49,722 nt of DNA from an uncultured Bacteroidia bacterium (GCA_902771635.1 CACXXW010000021.1:1-49722); one strand, 5' to 3'. Positions 1 to 7,131 are shown, counted from the stretch's first letter. Numbers and translations: made by a program. Notes: generated from the sequence alone by a model not told the origin.

Positions 1-999
1 CTCTCTGCTCTTCACGGACAGTCGAACGACATCTTCCAAGGTGTCAAGCGCGAGGCCGATGAGAACCAGGGCGCCGGCGACCAAGGCATGATGTTTGGCT
101 TCGCCTGCAAGGAGACCGAGAACTACATGCCCCTCACCATCGACCTTTCGCACCTCTTGTTGCAAGAGCTGGCCAACATCCGCCGTGAAGGCAAGAAAAT
201 GACCTACCTTCGCCCTGATGCCAAGTCACAAGTGACGGTGGAATACGGCGAAGGCTGGAAGCCTTTGCGTATCGACACCATCGTCATCAGCACGCAACAC
301 GATGAGTTTGCCGATGATGAGACTATGCAGAAGAAAATCGAGGCAGATGTGCGCAATATCCTTATCCCAAGGGTGAGGAAACAGCTGCCCGCCCGCCTGA
401 AGAAACTCTTCGGCGATGACATGAAGCTCTACGTGAATCCCACGGGCAAGTTCGTCATCGGTGGTCCCCACGGCGACACCGGTGTCACGGGTCGTAAGAT
501 CATCGTCGACACCTACGGTGGTCGGGGTGCCCACGGCGGTGGTGCTTTCTCAGGCAAGGACAGTTCGAAGGTAGACCGTTCGGCAGCCTATGCAGCACGC
601 CACATTGCCAAGAACCTCGTGGCCGCAGGCATCTGCGACCAAGCCTTGGTGCAGATTGCCTACGCCATCGGCAAAGCCGAGCCTGTAGGCTTCTACATCA
701 ACACTGACGGCACCTCGCATGTCAAGATGAGTGATGCCGAGATTGCCCTCAAGGTAAGAGAACTGGTCGATTTGAGGCCATACTTCATCGTGAAGCGTTT
801 CGGCCTCACCAACCCCATCTTCGAGGAGACGGCTTCCTACGGCCATTTCGGCCGCCAACCCGAGACCCGCAAGGTGGAAGTCTATTATGAAGACAACAAC
901 ACCTTCCGCGAAGGCGAGCACATCTACAAAAACGTGGAGTTCTTTGGCTGGGAAAAGCTTGATCTGGTGGATCAACTAAAAGCGGCCTTTTGTCGCTAA
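1..999 (+). CDS. metK: S-adenosylmethionine synthetase, 3' part
   Basis: The reading frame is open from base 1, so the gene begins before the window; 332 residues are present. The enzyme makes S-adenosylmethionine from methionine and ATP in the cytoplasm. Family signatures are visible: the [10 protein letters not shown] stretch encoded near bases 73-99, and the glycine-rich phosphate loop GGGAFSGKD followed by KVDRSAAY near bases 535-590, preceded by [10 protein letters not shown]. The C-terminal domain ends at TAA 997-999, as expected for the family. A shared hairpin terminator follows directly. Residues match the MetK family throughout, with no visible lesion. The ATG at 88 is an internal methionine, not the start. 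Confidence 0.97.
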   Translation, partial: LSALHGQSNDIFQGVKREADENQGAGDQGMMFGFACKETENYMPLTIDLSHLLLQELANIRREGKKMTYLRPDAKSQVTVEYGEGWKPLRIDTIVISTQHDEFADDETMQKKIEADVRNILIPRVRKQLPARLKKLFGDDMKLYVNPTGKFVIGGPHGDTGVTGRKIIVDTYGGRGAHGGGAFSGKDSSKVDRSAAYAARHIAKNLVAAGICDQALVQIAYAIGKAEPVGFYINTDGTSHVKMSDAEIALKVRELVDLRPYFIVKRFGLTNPIFEETASYGHFGRQPETRKVEVYYEDNNTFREGEHIYKNVEFFGWEKLDLVDQLKAAFCR

Positions 1000-1005
1000 C
1001 TTACG

Positions 1006-1035
1006 AAAAAAGCCTGCGTTACTGCAGGCTTTTTT
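1006..1035. terminator. Bidirectional hairpin terminator between metK and the TPR lipoprotein gene
   Basis: Twelve-base arms (six A plus GCCTGC, and the complementary GCAGGC plus six T) enclose a 6-base loop. It serves metK on the plus strand and the convergent lipoprotein gene on the minus strand. The last codons and stop of the minus-strand gene lie inside the stem, so the two genes share one very compact terminator. Confidence 0.85.
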
Positions 1036-1597
1036 CATTTTCATTCAAGGCAGCATCTAAATCGACTTCTTCAACAGTCATCTGCGACATCATGATCAAA
1101 CTCATGATTTCATCTGGCGACAAGCCAAGGTATTCGATGGATTTCTGAGCGTCATCAACCAAATCGCTGTCAGGATATTCATCAATCAACCTCTGGAACA
1201 TGACATGAGCCTGAGCTGTGTCCTTAAGTTGGTCGTTATAGACAAAAGAGCCCAAAGTCAACAACGTTCGAGGAGCCCATTTCGACTGGGGATATTGTTC
1301 CAACAGTTGGTTGCCCATCTTGATGCTTTTTTCAGAATCCTTCAGCATCAAATTGATTTCCATGGCATGAAAGAGCCATTTGACAGCAGCTGTGTCGTTG
1401 GGGTTTTGTTTGACATAGCGGCAGTATTTTTCCGCCACCTTGGGTGCTTCCTTTTCATTCAACGAGCCATTTTCATTAAACAAAGTGGATTGGGCCTCCC
1501 TCAGTTCCTCTAAGGTAATTTCTTTCCGATTTTCGCCACAAGCAAACAACCCAAATGTCAGCAGGGCGACAGCCATTAGTCTTAAAGTTTTCTTCAT
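1019..1597 (-). CDS. TPR-containing lipoprotein
   Basis: This 192-residue protein starts with a lipoprotein signal peptide: basic MKK, a hydrophobic stretch, then LFAC with the lipobox cysteine at residue 20. The rest is helical, with tetratricopeptide-like units (about residues 60-160, for example LLEQYPQSKWAPRTLLTLG and FQRLIDEYPDSDLVDDAQKS), similar in style to the helical repeats of outer-membrane assembly lipoproteins such as BamD. It probably sits on an envelope membrane and acts as a protein-interaction scaffold; no specific partner can be named. It is the last gene of a ruvX-def-lipoprotein operon, 22 bases after def. Its stop codon lies inside the terminator shared with metK. Confidence 0.8.
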   Translation of the reverse strand: MKKTLRLMAVALLTFGLFACGENRKEITLEELREAQSTLFNENGSLNEKEAPKVAEKYCRYVKQNPNDTAAVKWLFHAMEINLMLKDSEKSIKMGNQLLEQYPQSKWAPRTLLTLGSFVYNDQLKDTAQAHVMFQRLIDEYPDSDLVDDAQKSIEYLGLSPDEIMSLIMMSQMTVEEVDLDAALNENEKSLQ

Positions 1598-1619
1598 CTT
1601 ATTGGAGTTTTTATATCAA

Positions 1620-2189
1620 TTATCTATGTTTCTTCTTACGCGGGAAAATCATGCGATAATCCACGTCGCATTTGCCCTCCGAGATGGCGCGCAGTTTGCC
1701 TTGCAACAGGGTCTTGCGAAGTGGAGCGATGCGATCCACATGGACATGGCCTTGCAAATGGTCATATTCGTGTTGGATGATACGGGAGCGGATGCCTTCA
1801 AACACCTCTTCATGCTCTTGGAAGTTCTCATCGAGGTATTTGATACGTATCTTTTCAGGGCGCATCACCTCTTCGTAGATATTGGGCAAGCTGAGGCAGC
1901 CTTCCTTGAAAGGCACTGTCTCACCAAAAGCTTCGAGGAGTTCGGCATTGATGAAAACCTGCTTGAAGTCCTTGGCATCCGGATAGTCGGGATAGAATGG
2001 ATTGCCGTCAACAATAAACAGGCGGATAGATTTGTTGACCTGAGGGGCAGCCAAGCCGACGCCTTCGGAATGAGTCAAGGTTTCCCACATATCATTCAGC
2101 AAGGTTTCCAATTCAGGATAGTCAGCGGTGATGGGCTGAGCTATGGCTTTCAGGGTGGGGTGACCGTATGCTACAATAGGAAGTATCAT
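1620..2189 (-). CDS. def: Peptide deformylase
   Basis: A cytoplasmic metalloenzyme that removes the formyl group from the N-terminal methionine of new proteins. All three family motifs are present in this 189-residue protein: GVGLAAPQ (residues 43-50), EGCLSLP (96-102, with metal-ligand Cys98) and HEYDH (140-144, two His ligands and the catalytic Glu). Length is normal and the tail is basic (PRKKKHR). The start codon overlaps the stop of ruvX by four bases (ATGA), which suggests translational coupling. Def and RuvX serve different processes, so the pairing is probably only transcriptional. Confidence 0.96.
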   Translation of the reverse strand: MILPIVAYGHPTLKAIAQPITADYPELETLLNDMWETLTHSEGVGLAAPQVNKSIRLFIVDGNPFYPDYPDAKDFKQVFINAELLEAFGETVPFKEGCLSLPNIYEEVMRPEKIRIKYLDENFQEHEEVFEGIRSRIIQHEYDHLQGHVHVDRIAPLRKTLLQGKLRAISEGKCDVDYRMIFPRKKKHR

Positions 2190-2632
2190 TGTTGAATTGT
2201 TGATTGTTGATTCGTTGAATTGTTTTTGGATTCCATGAAGGATTGAAGGATGATGGTGGCGGCAATGGTGTCGACAAGTTCCTTGTCCTGACGTTTCGAT
2301 TTGCTGAGGCCCGCGTCAATCATGGTCTGGTGCGCCATCACTGAAGTGAAACGTTCATCGTAACGCACTATCTTCATGTCGGGCAGGAGCTTCTTCAAGC
2401 GGTTGACAATAGGCTCGATGTACTTGGAGCAGTCGGAAGGGTTGTTCTTCATGTCCTTGGGCTCACCAATGACGATTTGCTCCACCTCTTCCGTCTTCAG
2501 GTAATCCAGCACAAAGTCAACAAGCTTGTGCGACTCCACCGTAGTCAGCCCGTTCGCGATGATCTGCAAAGGGTCGGTGACTGCGATGCCGCTGCGTTTG
2601 CGTCCAAGGTCGATTGCCATTATCCTTGCCAT
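2186..2632 (-). CDS. ruvX: RuvX/YqgF family Holliday junction resolvase-like nuclease
   Basis: This RNase H-fold protein (148 residues from the chosen start) opens with MAIDLGRKRSGIAVTD, which carries the first catalytic Asp. Further family motifs are VIGEPKDMKNNPS, the DERFTS block and DTIAATIILQ, the last carrying a catalytic Asp. The family is linked to Holliday junction resolution and, in E. coli, to 16S pre-rRNA end processing; which job applies here is unknown. The ATG at 2630-2632 is preferred over an upstream TTG at 2651-2653 because that TTG lies inside the -7 promoter element. It is the first gene of the operon with def and the TPR lipoprotein. Confidence 0.92.
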   Translation of the reverse strand: MARIMAIDLGRKRSGIAVTDPLQIIANGLTTVESHKLVDFVLDYLKTEEVEQIVIGEPKDMKNNPSDCSKYIEPIVNRLKKLLPDMKIVRYDERFTSVMAHQTMIDAGLSKSKRQDKELVDTIAATIILQSFMESKNNSTNQQSTIQQ

Positions 2633-2650
2633 GTCCTTCAATTTGAGGTG

Positions 2651-2658
2651 CAAAATTA
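2651..2658 (-). promoter_or_regulatory. Bacteroidota-type -7 element of the ruvX operon
   Basis: Minus-strand TAATTTTG matches the TAnnTTTG -7 element of the main Bacteroidota sigma factor. It lies 18 bases before the ruvX ATG, giving a very short leader. I see no convincing -33 TTTG at the usual distance. Confidence 0.6.
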
Positions 2659-2697
2659 CACAATTTTATGCAGTTGGCGGAATAATGGGACAAAAAA

Positions 2698-2725
2698 AAT
2701 CCTTCGGCCTCCAGGCCGAAGGATT
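2698..2725 (-). terminator. Terminator of the T9SS cargo gene
   Basis: A perfect 13-bp stem (AATCCTTCGGCCT and its complement, 2-base gap) is followed on the minus strand by a run of eight T (plus-strand A at 2692-2699). It ends the 2799-4163 gene. Confidence 0.8.
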
Positions 2726-2726
2726 C

Positions 2727-2794
2727 TGTAGAGACGTTTCCCGAAACGTCTCAATCATGCCGATATCAGAGACGTTTCATGAAACGTCTCTACA
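2727..2794. repeat. Two tandem copies of a GAGACG palindromic repeat
   Basis: Copy 1 (2727-2753) and copy 2 (2768-2794) are near-perfect palindromes built as TGTAGAGACG, a short variable core and CGTCTCTACA. Both cores here read GTTTC-N-GAAAC. They fill the space between the T9SS cargo stop and its terminator. Other copies are at 2953, 27634 and 38002. Confidence 0.8.
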
Positions 2795-2798
2795 GTGG

Positions 2799-4163
2799 TT
2801 ATTCCACCACAAATTTCCGCGTGGCATCACCCACGGTGATGAAATACACACCCTTAGGAAGATTGCGCACGTCGATTTGTTGTTTTTCCGTCGTGATTTG
2901 GCCTTCCATCAGGGTTTGGCCGAGGGGATTCATTATGCAGTAGGTTTCCCCCTGTAGAGACGTGGCGCGCCGCGTCTCTACAAACAAAACATTGTTTGCA
3001 GGATTCGGGTAAACGGTTAAGGTCCTTGTGGCTCCTGAGCCTGTCGAAGGACCATTTTCCTCCACGCCCACGATTCCGCTGTCCGAACGGTTGGAAAAGG
3101 CCAATTCTTCGTAGTCGCGATTCTTTGCGTCGTTAAACACCGCGGCCACGATGCCATAGTCACCTTCGAACAAGTCCATGTTGTATTTGCCAAGGTGGAC
3201 CTGGGCGCTGAGCTGGTCGATGGCGACGAACTCGCCCGTGCCCTCATTGAAACGTCCGATGCGGTAGGCCGCTACCGAATAGGACGAACCTTCTTCGATG
3301 AACGGGTCTTCCCACGTGAAGTTCATGAGGCTCGGATTGTTGATGTCGGGCGAAATGATGGTGTTGAACGTGCCGAACCGATAACTCGGAATGGGACACT
3401 CCGTGCCGTCGCTCGCAATGCCTGTGATGCGGTAGATACGCGCAGCGTTTTCGCTACCGATGTTATCCAAAAACTGTCCGTCCAAGTAAGGCGCTGTCCC
3501 TACGACCATGCCATCGCGATCAATCTTCACTGAGCTGATGTACTCGGCTTGCTCGGGAGTGGTCTGCCACAAAACCCTGTTCTTGTTGGTGGCAGGGTCT
3601 ACGCCGGAGCGGTAAATCTCGACGTTATCTCGGACGATGAACGTACGAGTGGCGGTACCACAAGGCCCGGTGATTTCGACAGAGTAGGTACCGGTTTGTG
3701 TTACGGTTATTGATTTTGTCGTTTCGCCTGTAGACCACTGGAAGCTGTAGAAATAAGGCCAGTCAAGGGGATAGTCGATGGTATCTTGCCCAACAGATTC
3801 AAGTTCAGTTAGCTCACCTTGATGCTTCCATACATGGTGTGTAAAGCTACCTGGAACTGGAGAATTGACGTATTCTATCACAAAATCATGGTAAAATCCC
3901 TCACAACCACTGTACGAAATGACCACCGTACCTTCCCCTAGTGGTTCAACAATGAAAGGATTGGCGTGTTCTTGTAACCCGCCTCCTGACCAATGAAAAT
4001 TTTCACAGCCGTCTTGAGCATAGATGATGACTCGTTGGTTGTCTGGTAAACAAAGGTACATATCTTCCGGATAATCGGCGATATACAAAATGATATCGTC
4101 TTGTGCAAAGGTCAACAACATATTGCTGACCAACATCATTGTAAGTAATACGAGCTTTTTCAT
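2799..4163 (-). CDS. Exported protein with T9SS C-terminal sorting domain
   Basis: A 454-residue exported protein. An N-terminal signal peptide (about residues 1-20, ending FAQ) is followed by Ig-like or fibronectin-like beta segments: WSTGETTKSITVTQTGTYSVEITGPCGT is typical of PKD/gliding-motility-type repeats. From about residue 375 comes a type A T9SS sorting domain, with LTVYPNPANN, a central LGQTLMEG strand and the final LPKGVYFITVG and KFVVE. The predicted path is Sec export, then transfer across the outer membrane by the Por system and surface anchoring or release. The ligand is unknown. Two repeat-derived segments lie in frame near the CTD: GPSTGSGATRT (3021-3053) and VETRRATSLQ (2953-2982). 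No TAnnTTTG promoter is evident upstream. Confidence 0.85.
   Translation of the reverse strand: MKKLVLLTMMLVSNMLLTFAQDDIILYIADYPEDMYLCLPDNQRVIIYAQDGCENFHWSGGGLQEHANPFIVEPLGEGTVVISYSGCEGFYHDFVIEYVNSPVPGSFTHHVWKHQGELTELESVGQDTIDYPLDWPYFYSFQWSTGETTKSITVTQTGTYSVEITGPCGTATRTFIVRDNVEIYRSGVDPATNKNRVLWQTTPEQAEYISSVKIDRDGMVVGTAPYLDGQFLDNIGSENAARIYRITGIASDGTECPIPSYRFGTFNTIISPDINNPSLMNFTWEDPFIEEGSSYSVAAYRIGRFNEGTGEFVAIDQLSAQVHLGKYNMDLFEGDYGIVAAVFNDAKNRDYEELAFSNRSDSGIVGVEENGPSTGSGATRTLTVYPNPANNVLFVETRRATSLQGETYCIMNPLGQTLMEGQITTEKQQIDVRNLPKGVYFITVGDATRKFVVE
2953..2982. repeat. GAGACG palindromic repeat inside a T9SS sorting domain
   Basis: TGTAGAGACG and CGTCTCTACA arms flank a GC-rich core. Translated in frame on the minus strand it gives V-E-T-R-R-A-T-S-L-Q, placed between the first and second parts of the sorting domain. 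It is the same family as 2727-2794, 27634-27658 and 38002-38031. Confidence 0.8.
3021..3053. repeat. Palindromic repeat of the CTTCGACA-GGCTCAGG family, in frame
   Basis: GGTCCTT and AAGGACC arms enclose a core with TTCGACAGGCTCAGG on the minus strand. It encodes GPSTGSGATRT just before the YPNP motif of the T9SS cargo. Related copies are at 6109-6139 and 40064-40120. Confidence 0.65.
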
Positions 4164-4504
4164 ACTTTTACCCTTTCTTTTTTTTGATTAGTAATTAATT
4201 GTTATTGTTTGAACTAGATTATTGCTTTTTCTTTTTCCATCAACTTCCGCTCTCGTTCAGAAAAAGCAATAAGAAAGGCGTGAAAACTTTTTGCATTACC
4301 TTCAACTGCGGATTATTTCTGGACTACCGATCGGAAAGGTAAGTGCAAAAGCCCACGCCATAGCGTGAACTTTCGTCACTTATTCTCTTCCGATGAAAGT
4401 GTCCAGTTTTCAGTTGAGAGAACAAGAGCGTAAAGCTCAGGGGGTTAATTATGTCAGGTTATTCGTTTGTCTTTTCTTTTATCAATCTGTTTTATCTTGT
4501 TGGT
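4164..4504. other. 341-base gene-free region with strong secondary structure
   Basis: No credible coding frame. It holds an 11-bp perfect inverted repeat (4221-4231 with 4260-4270) and the larger nested structure listed at 4248-4430; parts of these two would compete for the same bases. It lies between two minus-strand genes and is AT-rich at both edges. Confidence 0.6.
4248..4430. ncRNA. Candidate structured RNA, strand and family unknown
   Basis: Colinear nested complementary segments are visible: 4248-4258/4420-4430 (one mismatch), 4301-4308/4411-4418, 4319-4324/4401-4406, 4331-4336/4388-4393, 4340-4345/4377-4382 and a terminal hairpin 4354-4358/4363-4367 with loop CATA. Together they make a rod of about 180 bases. 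The pairing is symmetric, so either strand could be transcribed, and no clear TAnnTTTG element marks a start. The size and rod shape resemble 6S RNA, but I could not confirm any conserved 6S positions. Confidence 0.4.
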
Positions 4505-5380
4505 TTATAATAATTTCAACTCTTCTTCATTCAATCCAGTCGTGGCCAAGATGACGGCATCGTCAACGCCTGCGGCTTTCAGCTTACGGGCTATATCTAA
4601 GGCTTTTTTCCTTTCACCTTCTCTCAATCCTTCTTCCTTGCCTTCTCTCAAGCCTTCTTCCTTGCCTTCGCGGAAGTGCTTCACATTACTATTATTAATG
4701 TCGTTGTAATCAAACAAGGACTTTTCGTATTGCCTCCGCTCGTTGGGCTGCATCTTGTCAATCTCGGCATGGCGGAACAGCGAGGTGAACACCCTTTCCT
4801 GCAATGCGGCAGGGCGTTCCATCAACCTTGAAAGGTTGCGCAACACAAACAGCCACTTATCGTACAAGGTCACTAACTCGTCCTCTTTCTTGTTGAACTT
4901 CGGCAACTCTATGGTGATGAACGACAGCTTGTCGTAGAACACCTCCTTGGTCGCCACGTTCATCAACTTGGCCTCGTGATGCACGTCGTCGCTACTCTTG
5001 TCGAAGATGAAGTTCAGAATACCAATCGTATAGACGGGGTTCAGCTTATAGTCCCAGTCACCGCGCTTGGCCTGTTCTCGGATGGGGAAAGTTGAATAAT
5101 AGACCATTCGATCGGTGAAGTAGTCCTGGTCCACATTCTGCATCTCCACAATGATATGGTCGCCCTTGTCGGTGGTGCAATACACATCAAAGATGGCTCG
5201 GCGTGAATACACCACCTCGTCAAGATGTTCCGAATTCTGGTAGGTGACATCCGTGATATGGTGCCTGCCTTCGAAAAGGGCGTTCAAGAACGAAATCAAG
5301 TATTCCTTGTTCAGTTCGCTGCCAAAGATGTACTTGAAGCCGAAATCCGTGTATGGGCTGATGTATCGCTGTCCGTCCAT
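4505..5380 (-). CDS. Rpn/PDDEXK nuclease-transposase family protein
   Basis: A 291-residue protein of the PD-(D/E)XK nuclease family transposase group (Rpn-like recombination-promoting nucleases), common in multiple copies in Bacteroidales. It opens with the hallmark ISPYTDFGFKYIFG. The nuclease core includes IFDVYCTTDKGDHIIVEMQN (D, then E-x-Q). Near the C-terminus a KEEGLREG unit is repeated (REGKEEGLREGKEEGLREGERKKALDIA), then a helix ends in NEEELKLL. The ATG at 5378-5380 is chosen because a -7 element lies 22 bases upstream and a longer frame would run through the tRNA-His gene. Related Rpn proteins cut DNA and promote RecA-independent recombination; activity here is inferred. Confidence 0.88.
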   Translation of the reverse strand: MDGQRYISPYTDFGFKYIFGSELNKEYLISFLNALFEGRHHITDVTYQNSEHLDEVVYSRRAIFDVYCTTDKGDHIIVEMQNVDQDYFTDRMVYYSTFPIREQAKRGDWDYKLNPVYTIGILNFIFDKSSDDVHHEAKLMNVATKEVFYDKLSFITIELPKFNKKEDELVTLYDKWLFVLRNLSRLMERPAALQERVFTSLFRHAEIDKMQPNERRQYEKSLFDYNDINNSNVKHFREGKEEGLREGKEEGLREGERKKALDIARKLKAAGVDDAVILATTGLNEEELKLL

Positions 5381-5401
5381 GGCTTGATGAAGTTTATTGT
5401 G

Positions 5402-5409
5402 CAAAACTA
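5402..5409 (-). promoter_or_regulatory. -7 element of the Rpn-family gene
   Basis: Minus-strand TAGTTTTG fits TAnnTTTG, 22 bases before the ATG, followed by GCAC as at several other promoters here. Confidence 0.6.
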
Positions 5410-5441
5410 CACATTTTTTTGAAATGTTGGCACAAATAAAC

Positions 5442-5468
5442 AAAAAAAGAGGCTCTCTCGAACCTCTT
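5442..5468 (-). terminator. Terminator of tRNA-His
   Basis: A 6-bp stem (AAGAGG/CCTCTT) with a 10-base loop is followed on the minus strand by seven T. It lies just downstream of the tRNA. Confidence 0.65.
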
Positions 5469-5476
5469 CTTCTCAG

Positions 5477-5551
5477 GGTGGAATGTGGGATTCGAACCCA
5501 CGACCCACGGAACCACAATCCGGTACTCTAACCAGCTGAGCTAAATCCACC
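5477..5551 (-). tRNA. tRNA-His (anticodon GTG)
   Basis: Cloverleaf with acceptor GTGGATT/ATTCCAC (one U-U mismatch), D arm with AGCTGGTTA loop, anticodon loop TTGTGGT giving GTG, and T arm GTGGG-TTCGAAT-CCCAC. The extra 5' G(-1) specific to tRNA-His is encoded at 5551 and faces discriminator C at 5477. No CCA is encoded. Confidence 0.95.
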
Positions 5552-5567
5552 ATCTGATTTGCGGGTG

Positions 5568-5575
5568 CAAAAATA
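5568..5575 (-). promoter_or_regulatory. -7 element of tRNA-His
   Basis: Minus-strand TATTTTTG fits TAnnTTTG and lies about 17 bases before the tRNA 5' end. It is divergent from the permease promoter at 5660. Confidence 0.6.
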
Positions 5576-5659
5576 CAACATTTTTCCGAATCGGCGATGC
5601 TTTTTGAACAATTTTTTCGATTTTTCTTTTTTTCGACCCAAAATCAAGGGCGAAATCCG

Positions 5660-5667
5660 TATTTTTG
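5660..5667 (+). promoter_or_regulatory. -7 element of the peptide permease gene
   Basis: TATTTTTG fits TAnnTTTG, 22 bases before the ATG at 5690. Confidence 0.55.
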
Positions 5668-5689
5668 ACGGCGCAAACAAAGGTGCATC

Positions 5690-6874
5690 ATGAACGGCAA
5701 ACCAAAACAAATCCAATCTCCCAAAGCTCTGGCCTGGAAGCGGTTCCGCAGCAACAAGCTCGGAATGGTTTCTTGTGGTTTCGTACTGCTTTGGGCTCTG
5801 ATGGCTTTGTTTGCCTACCTCATCATTCCCGACAAAACCCCTAACGCCAACCGGCAAATCCTCGAAATCAGCACCAAGAAACCCGGCTTTGAGGTCGACA
5901 TGCTAATGATTCCGAAGGAAACACCGCCACAAAAAACACCTTTTTTCGAATTTCTGTTCAACGGGCGACCCGACGACTGCATTTATTTGCCTTTTGATAG
6001 CCTGCATATTAATAAAGAAACAACGACGGTTTTTCTGTATCAGGCAGAAGGATCCTCAAGTGTAAGAACTGAGACTGTCGATAATAAAGAACTTCTGGCA
6101 AGCGGCGTTTCGACCCTTCGACAAGCTCAGGGCTCAACGACCGCGGGGTTCAACTCTGCGGAAGAAGCGGACACCTATATAAGAAGTCATTGCGTGAAAC
6201 ACCGCAAATTCCTATTGGGCACCGACCAATTTGGCCGCGACTTCCTCAGCCGTCTGGTTTTGGGTAGCCGGATTAGCCTGACGGTGGGCTTTATCGCTGT
6301 GCTGCTCAGCTTGATGATTGGCATCGTGATGGGTAGCTTGGGCGGTTTCTTCCGTGGCAAGGTCGACGACATCGTGGTGTGGTTCATCAACGTGGTGTGG
6401 TCCATCCCTACCCTTCTCCTGGTCATTGCCATCACATTCGCCTTGGGCAAGGGCATCGCGCAGGTTTTCATCGCTGTCGGTTTGACCATGTGGGTGGAGG
6501 TAGCACGCATCGTGCGCGGACAAATTCTCTCTATCCGCGAAACGACCTTTGTGGAGGCTGGCAAGGCTTTGGGCTTCAAAAACCTGCGCATCATCTTCAA
6601 ACACATCTTGCCTAACATCCTCAACCCCATCATCGTGGTATCGGCTGCCAATTTTGCTTCTGCTATCTTGCTTGAGGCGGGCTTGAGTTTCTTGGGTATT
6701 GGAGTGCAACCGCCTATGCCTTCATGGGGTAGTATGATCAAAGAAAACTACGCCTTCATCATCTTGGACGCTGCTTATTTGGCCATTTTGCCAGGTATTG
6801 CCATAATGCTGCTCGTGCTTGCCTTTATGCTTATCGGCAACGCATTGCGCGAGGCACTGGATGTAAAGAATTAA
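5690..6874 (+). CDS. ABC transporter permease, OppC/DppC type
   Basis: An inner-membrane subunit of a peptide/nickel-type ABC importer (394 residues). An N-terminal cytoplasmic segment with FRSNKLGM precedes TM1 (about residues 24-46). A large periplasmic loop follows, then the typical GTDQFGRDFLSRLVLGSRISL entry (about 176-196) and about five membrane segments. The EAA coupling motif is EAGKALGFKNLRIIFKHILPN, and the C-terminal GLSFLGIGVQPPMPSWGSMI is classic for OppC. The periplasmic loop is long (about 130 residues) and contains an in-frame repeat-derived stretch, VSTLRQAQGSTT (about 140-151). The partner permease is not in the window; a fused ATPase lies at 15870-17600. Confidence 0.93.
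   Translation: MNGKPKQIQSPKALAWKRFRSNKLGMVSCGFVLLWALMALFAYLIIPDKTPNANRQILEISTKKPGFEVDMLMIPKETPPQKTPFFEFLFNGRPDDCIYLPFDSLHINKETTTVFLYQAEGSSSVRTETVDNKELLASGVSTLRQAQGSTTAGFNSAEEADTYIRSHCVKHRKFLLGTDQFGRDFLSRLVLGSRISLTVGFIAVLLSLMIGIVMGSLGGFFRGKVDDIVVWFINVVWSIPTLLLVIAITFALGKGIAQVFIAVGLTMWVEVARIVRGQILSIRETTFVEAGKALGFKNLRIIFKHILPNILNPIIVVSAANFASAILLEAGLSFLGIGVQPPMPSWGSMIKENYAFIILDAAYLAILPGIAIMLLVLAFMLIGNALREALDVKN
6109..6139 (+). repeat. CTTCGACAAGCTCAGGG repeat inside the permease gene
   Basis: Carries CCCTTCGACAAGCTCAGGG with GTTTCGA and TCAACG flanks that can pair as short arms. It is in frame and encodes STLRQAQGSTT within the periplasmic loop. Confidence 0.65.
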
Positions 6875-6876
6875 TT

Positions 6877-6990
6877 CGGAATGCTGAATAAGGAATGTGG
6901 AATAGTGCAAAGCGCCAATGGGTTTCGCACTAATTCATAATTCAGCATTGACTTCGTCGAATACTTCGTATTTCAACATTCATAATTCAA
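6877..6990. repeat. Degenerate GAATG/AATTCATAATTC tract
   Basis: The permease-to-tRNA-Leu gap carries units such as GAATGCTGAATAAGGAATG and, in the opposite sense, AATTCATAATTCAGCATT and CATTCATAATTCAA. The two halves can pair as a long imperfect hairpin. A second tract of this kind is at 12000-12059. Confidence 0.5.
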
Positions 6991-7000
6991 ATAAAAGTTG

Positions 7001-7008
7001 TATCTTTG
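7001..7008 (+). promoter_or_regulatory. -7 element of tRNA-Leu, probably also of tig
   Basis: TATCTTTG fits TAnnTTTG and lies 13 bases before the tRNA-Leu 5' end. No other promoter is visible before tig. Confidence 0.6.
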
Positions 7009-7021
7009 CGCCCTCAAAAAC

Positions 7022-7103
7022 GCGGGTGTGGCGGAATTGGTAGACGCGCTAGACTTAGGATCTAGTTTCTCACGAAGTAAGGGTTCGAGTCCCTTCATCC
7101 GCA
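7022..7103 (+). tRNA. tRNA-Leu (anticodon TAG)
   Basis: Acceptor GCGGGTG/CATCCGC with one G-U pair, D arm GGCGGAATTGGTAGACGC, anticodon stem CTAGA/TCTAG with loop CTTAGGA (anticodon TAG), a class II variable arm (TTTCTCACGAAGTAA) and T arm GGG-TTCGAGT-CCC region. Discriminator is A; no CCA is encoded. Confidence 0.95.
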
Positions 7104-7131
7104 CAAATTAAAGACAATCAATAACTTAAAA

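Noticed and set aside
4248-4430. Firm call as 6S RNA
   Set aside because: Size and rod shape are similar, but I cannot confirm conserved 6S bases, strand or promoter.
4505-5518. Longer N-terminus for the Rpn-family protein
   Set aside because: It would translate the tRNA-His gene and the promoter; the family begins at the ISPYTDFGF segment.
4164-5551. Insertion sequence or integrated element around the nuclease-transposase gene and tRNA-His
   Set aside because: No terminal inverted repeats, target duplications, integrase or att-like duplication of the tRNA end is visible.
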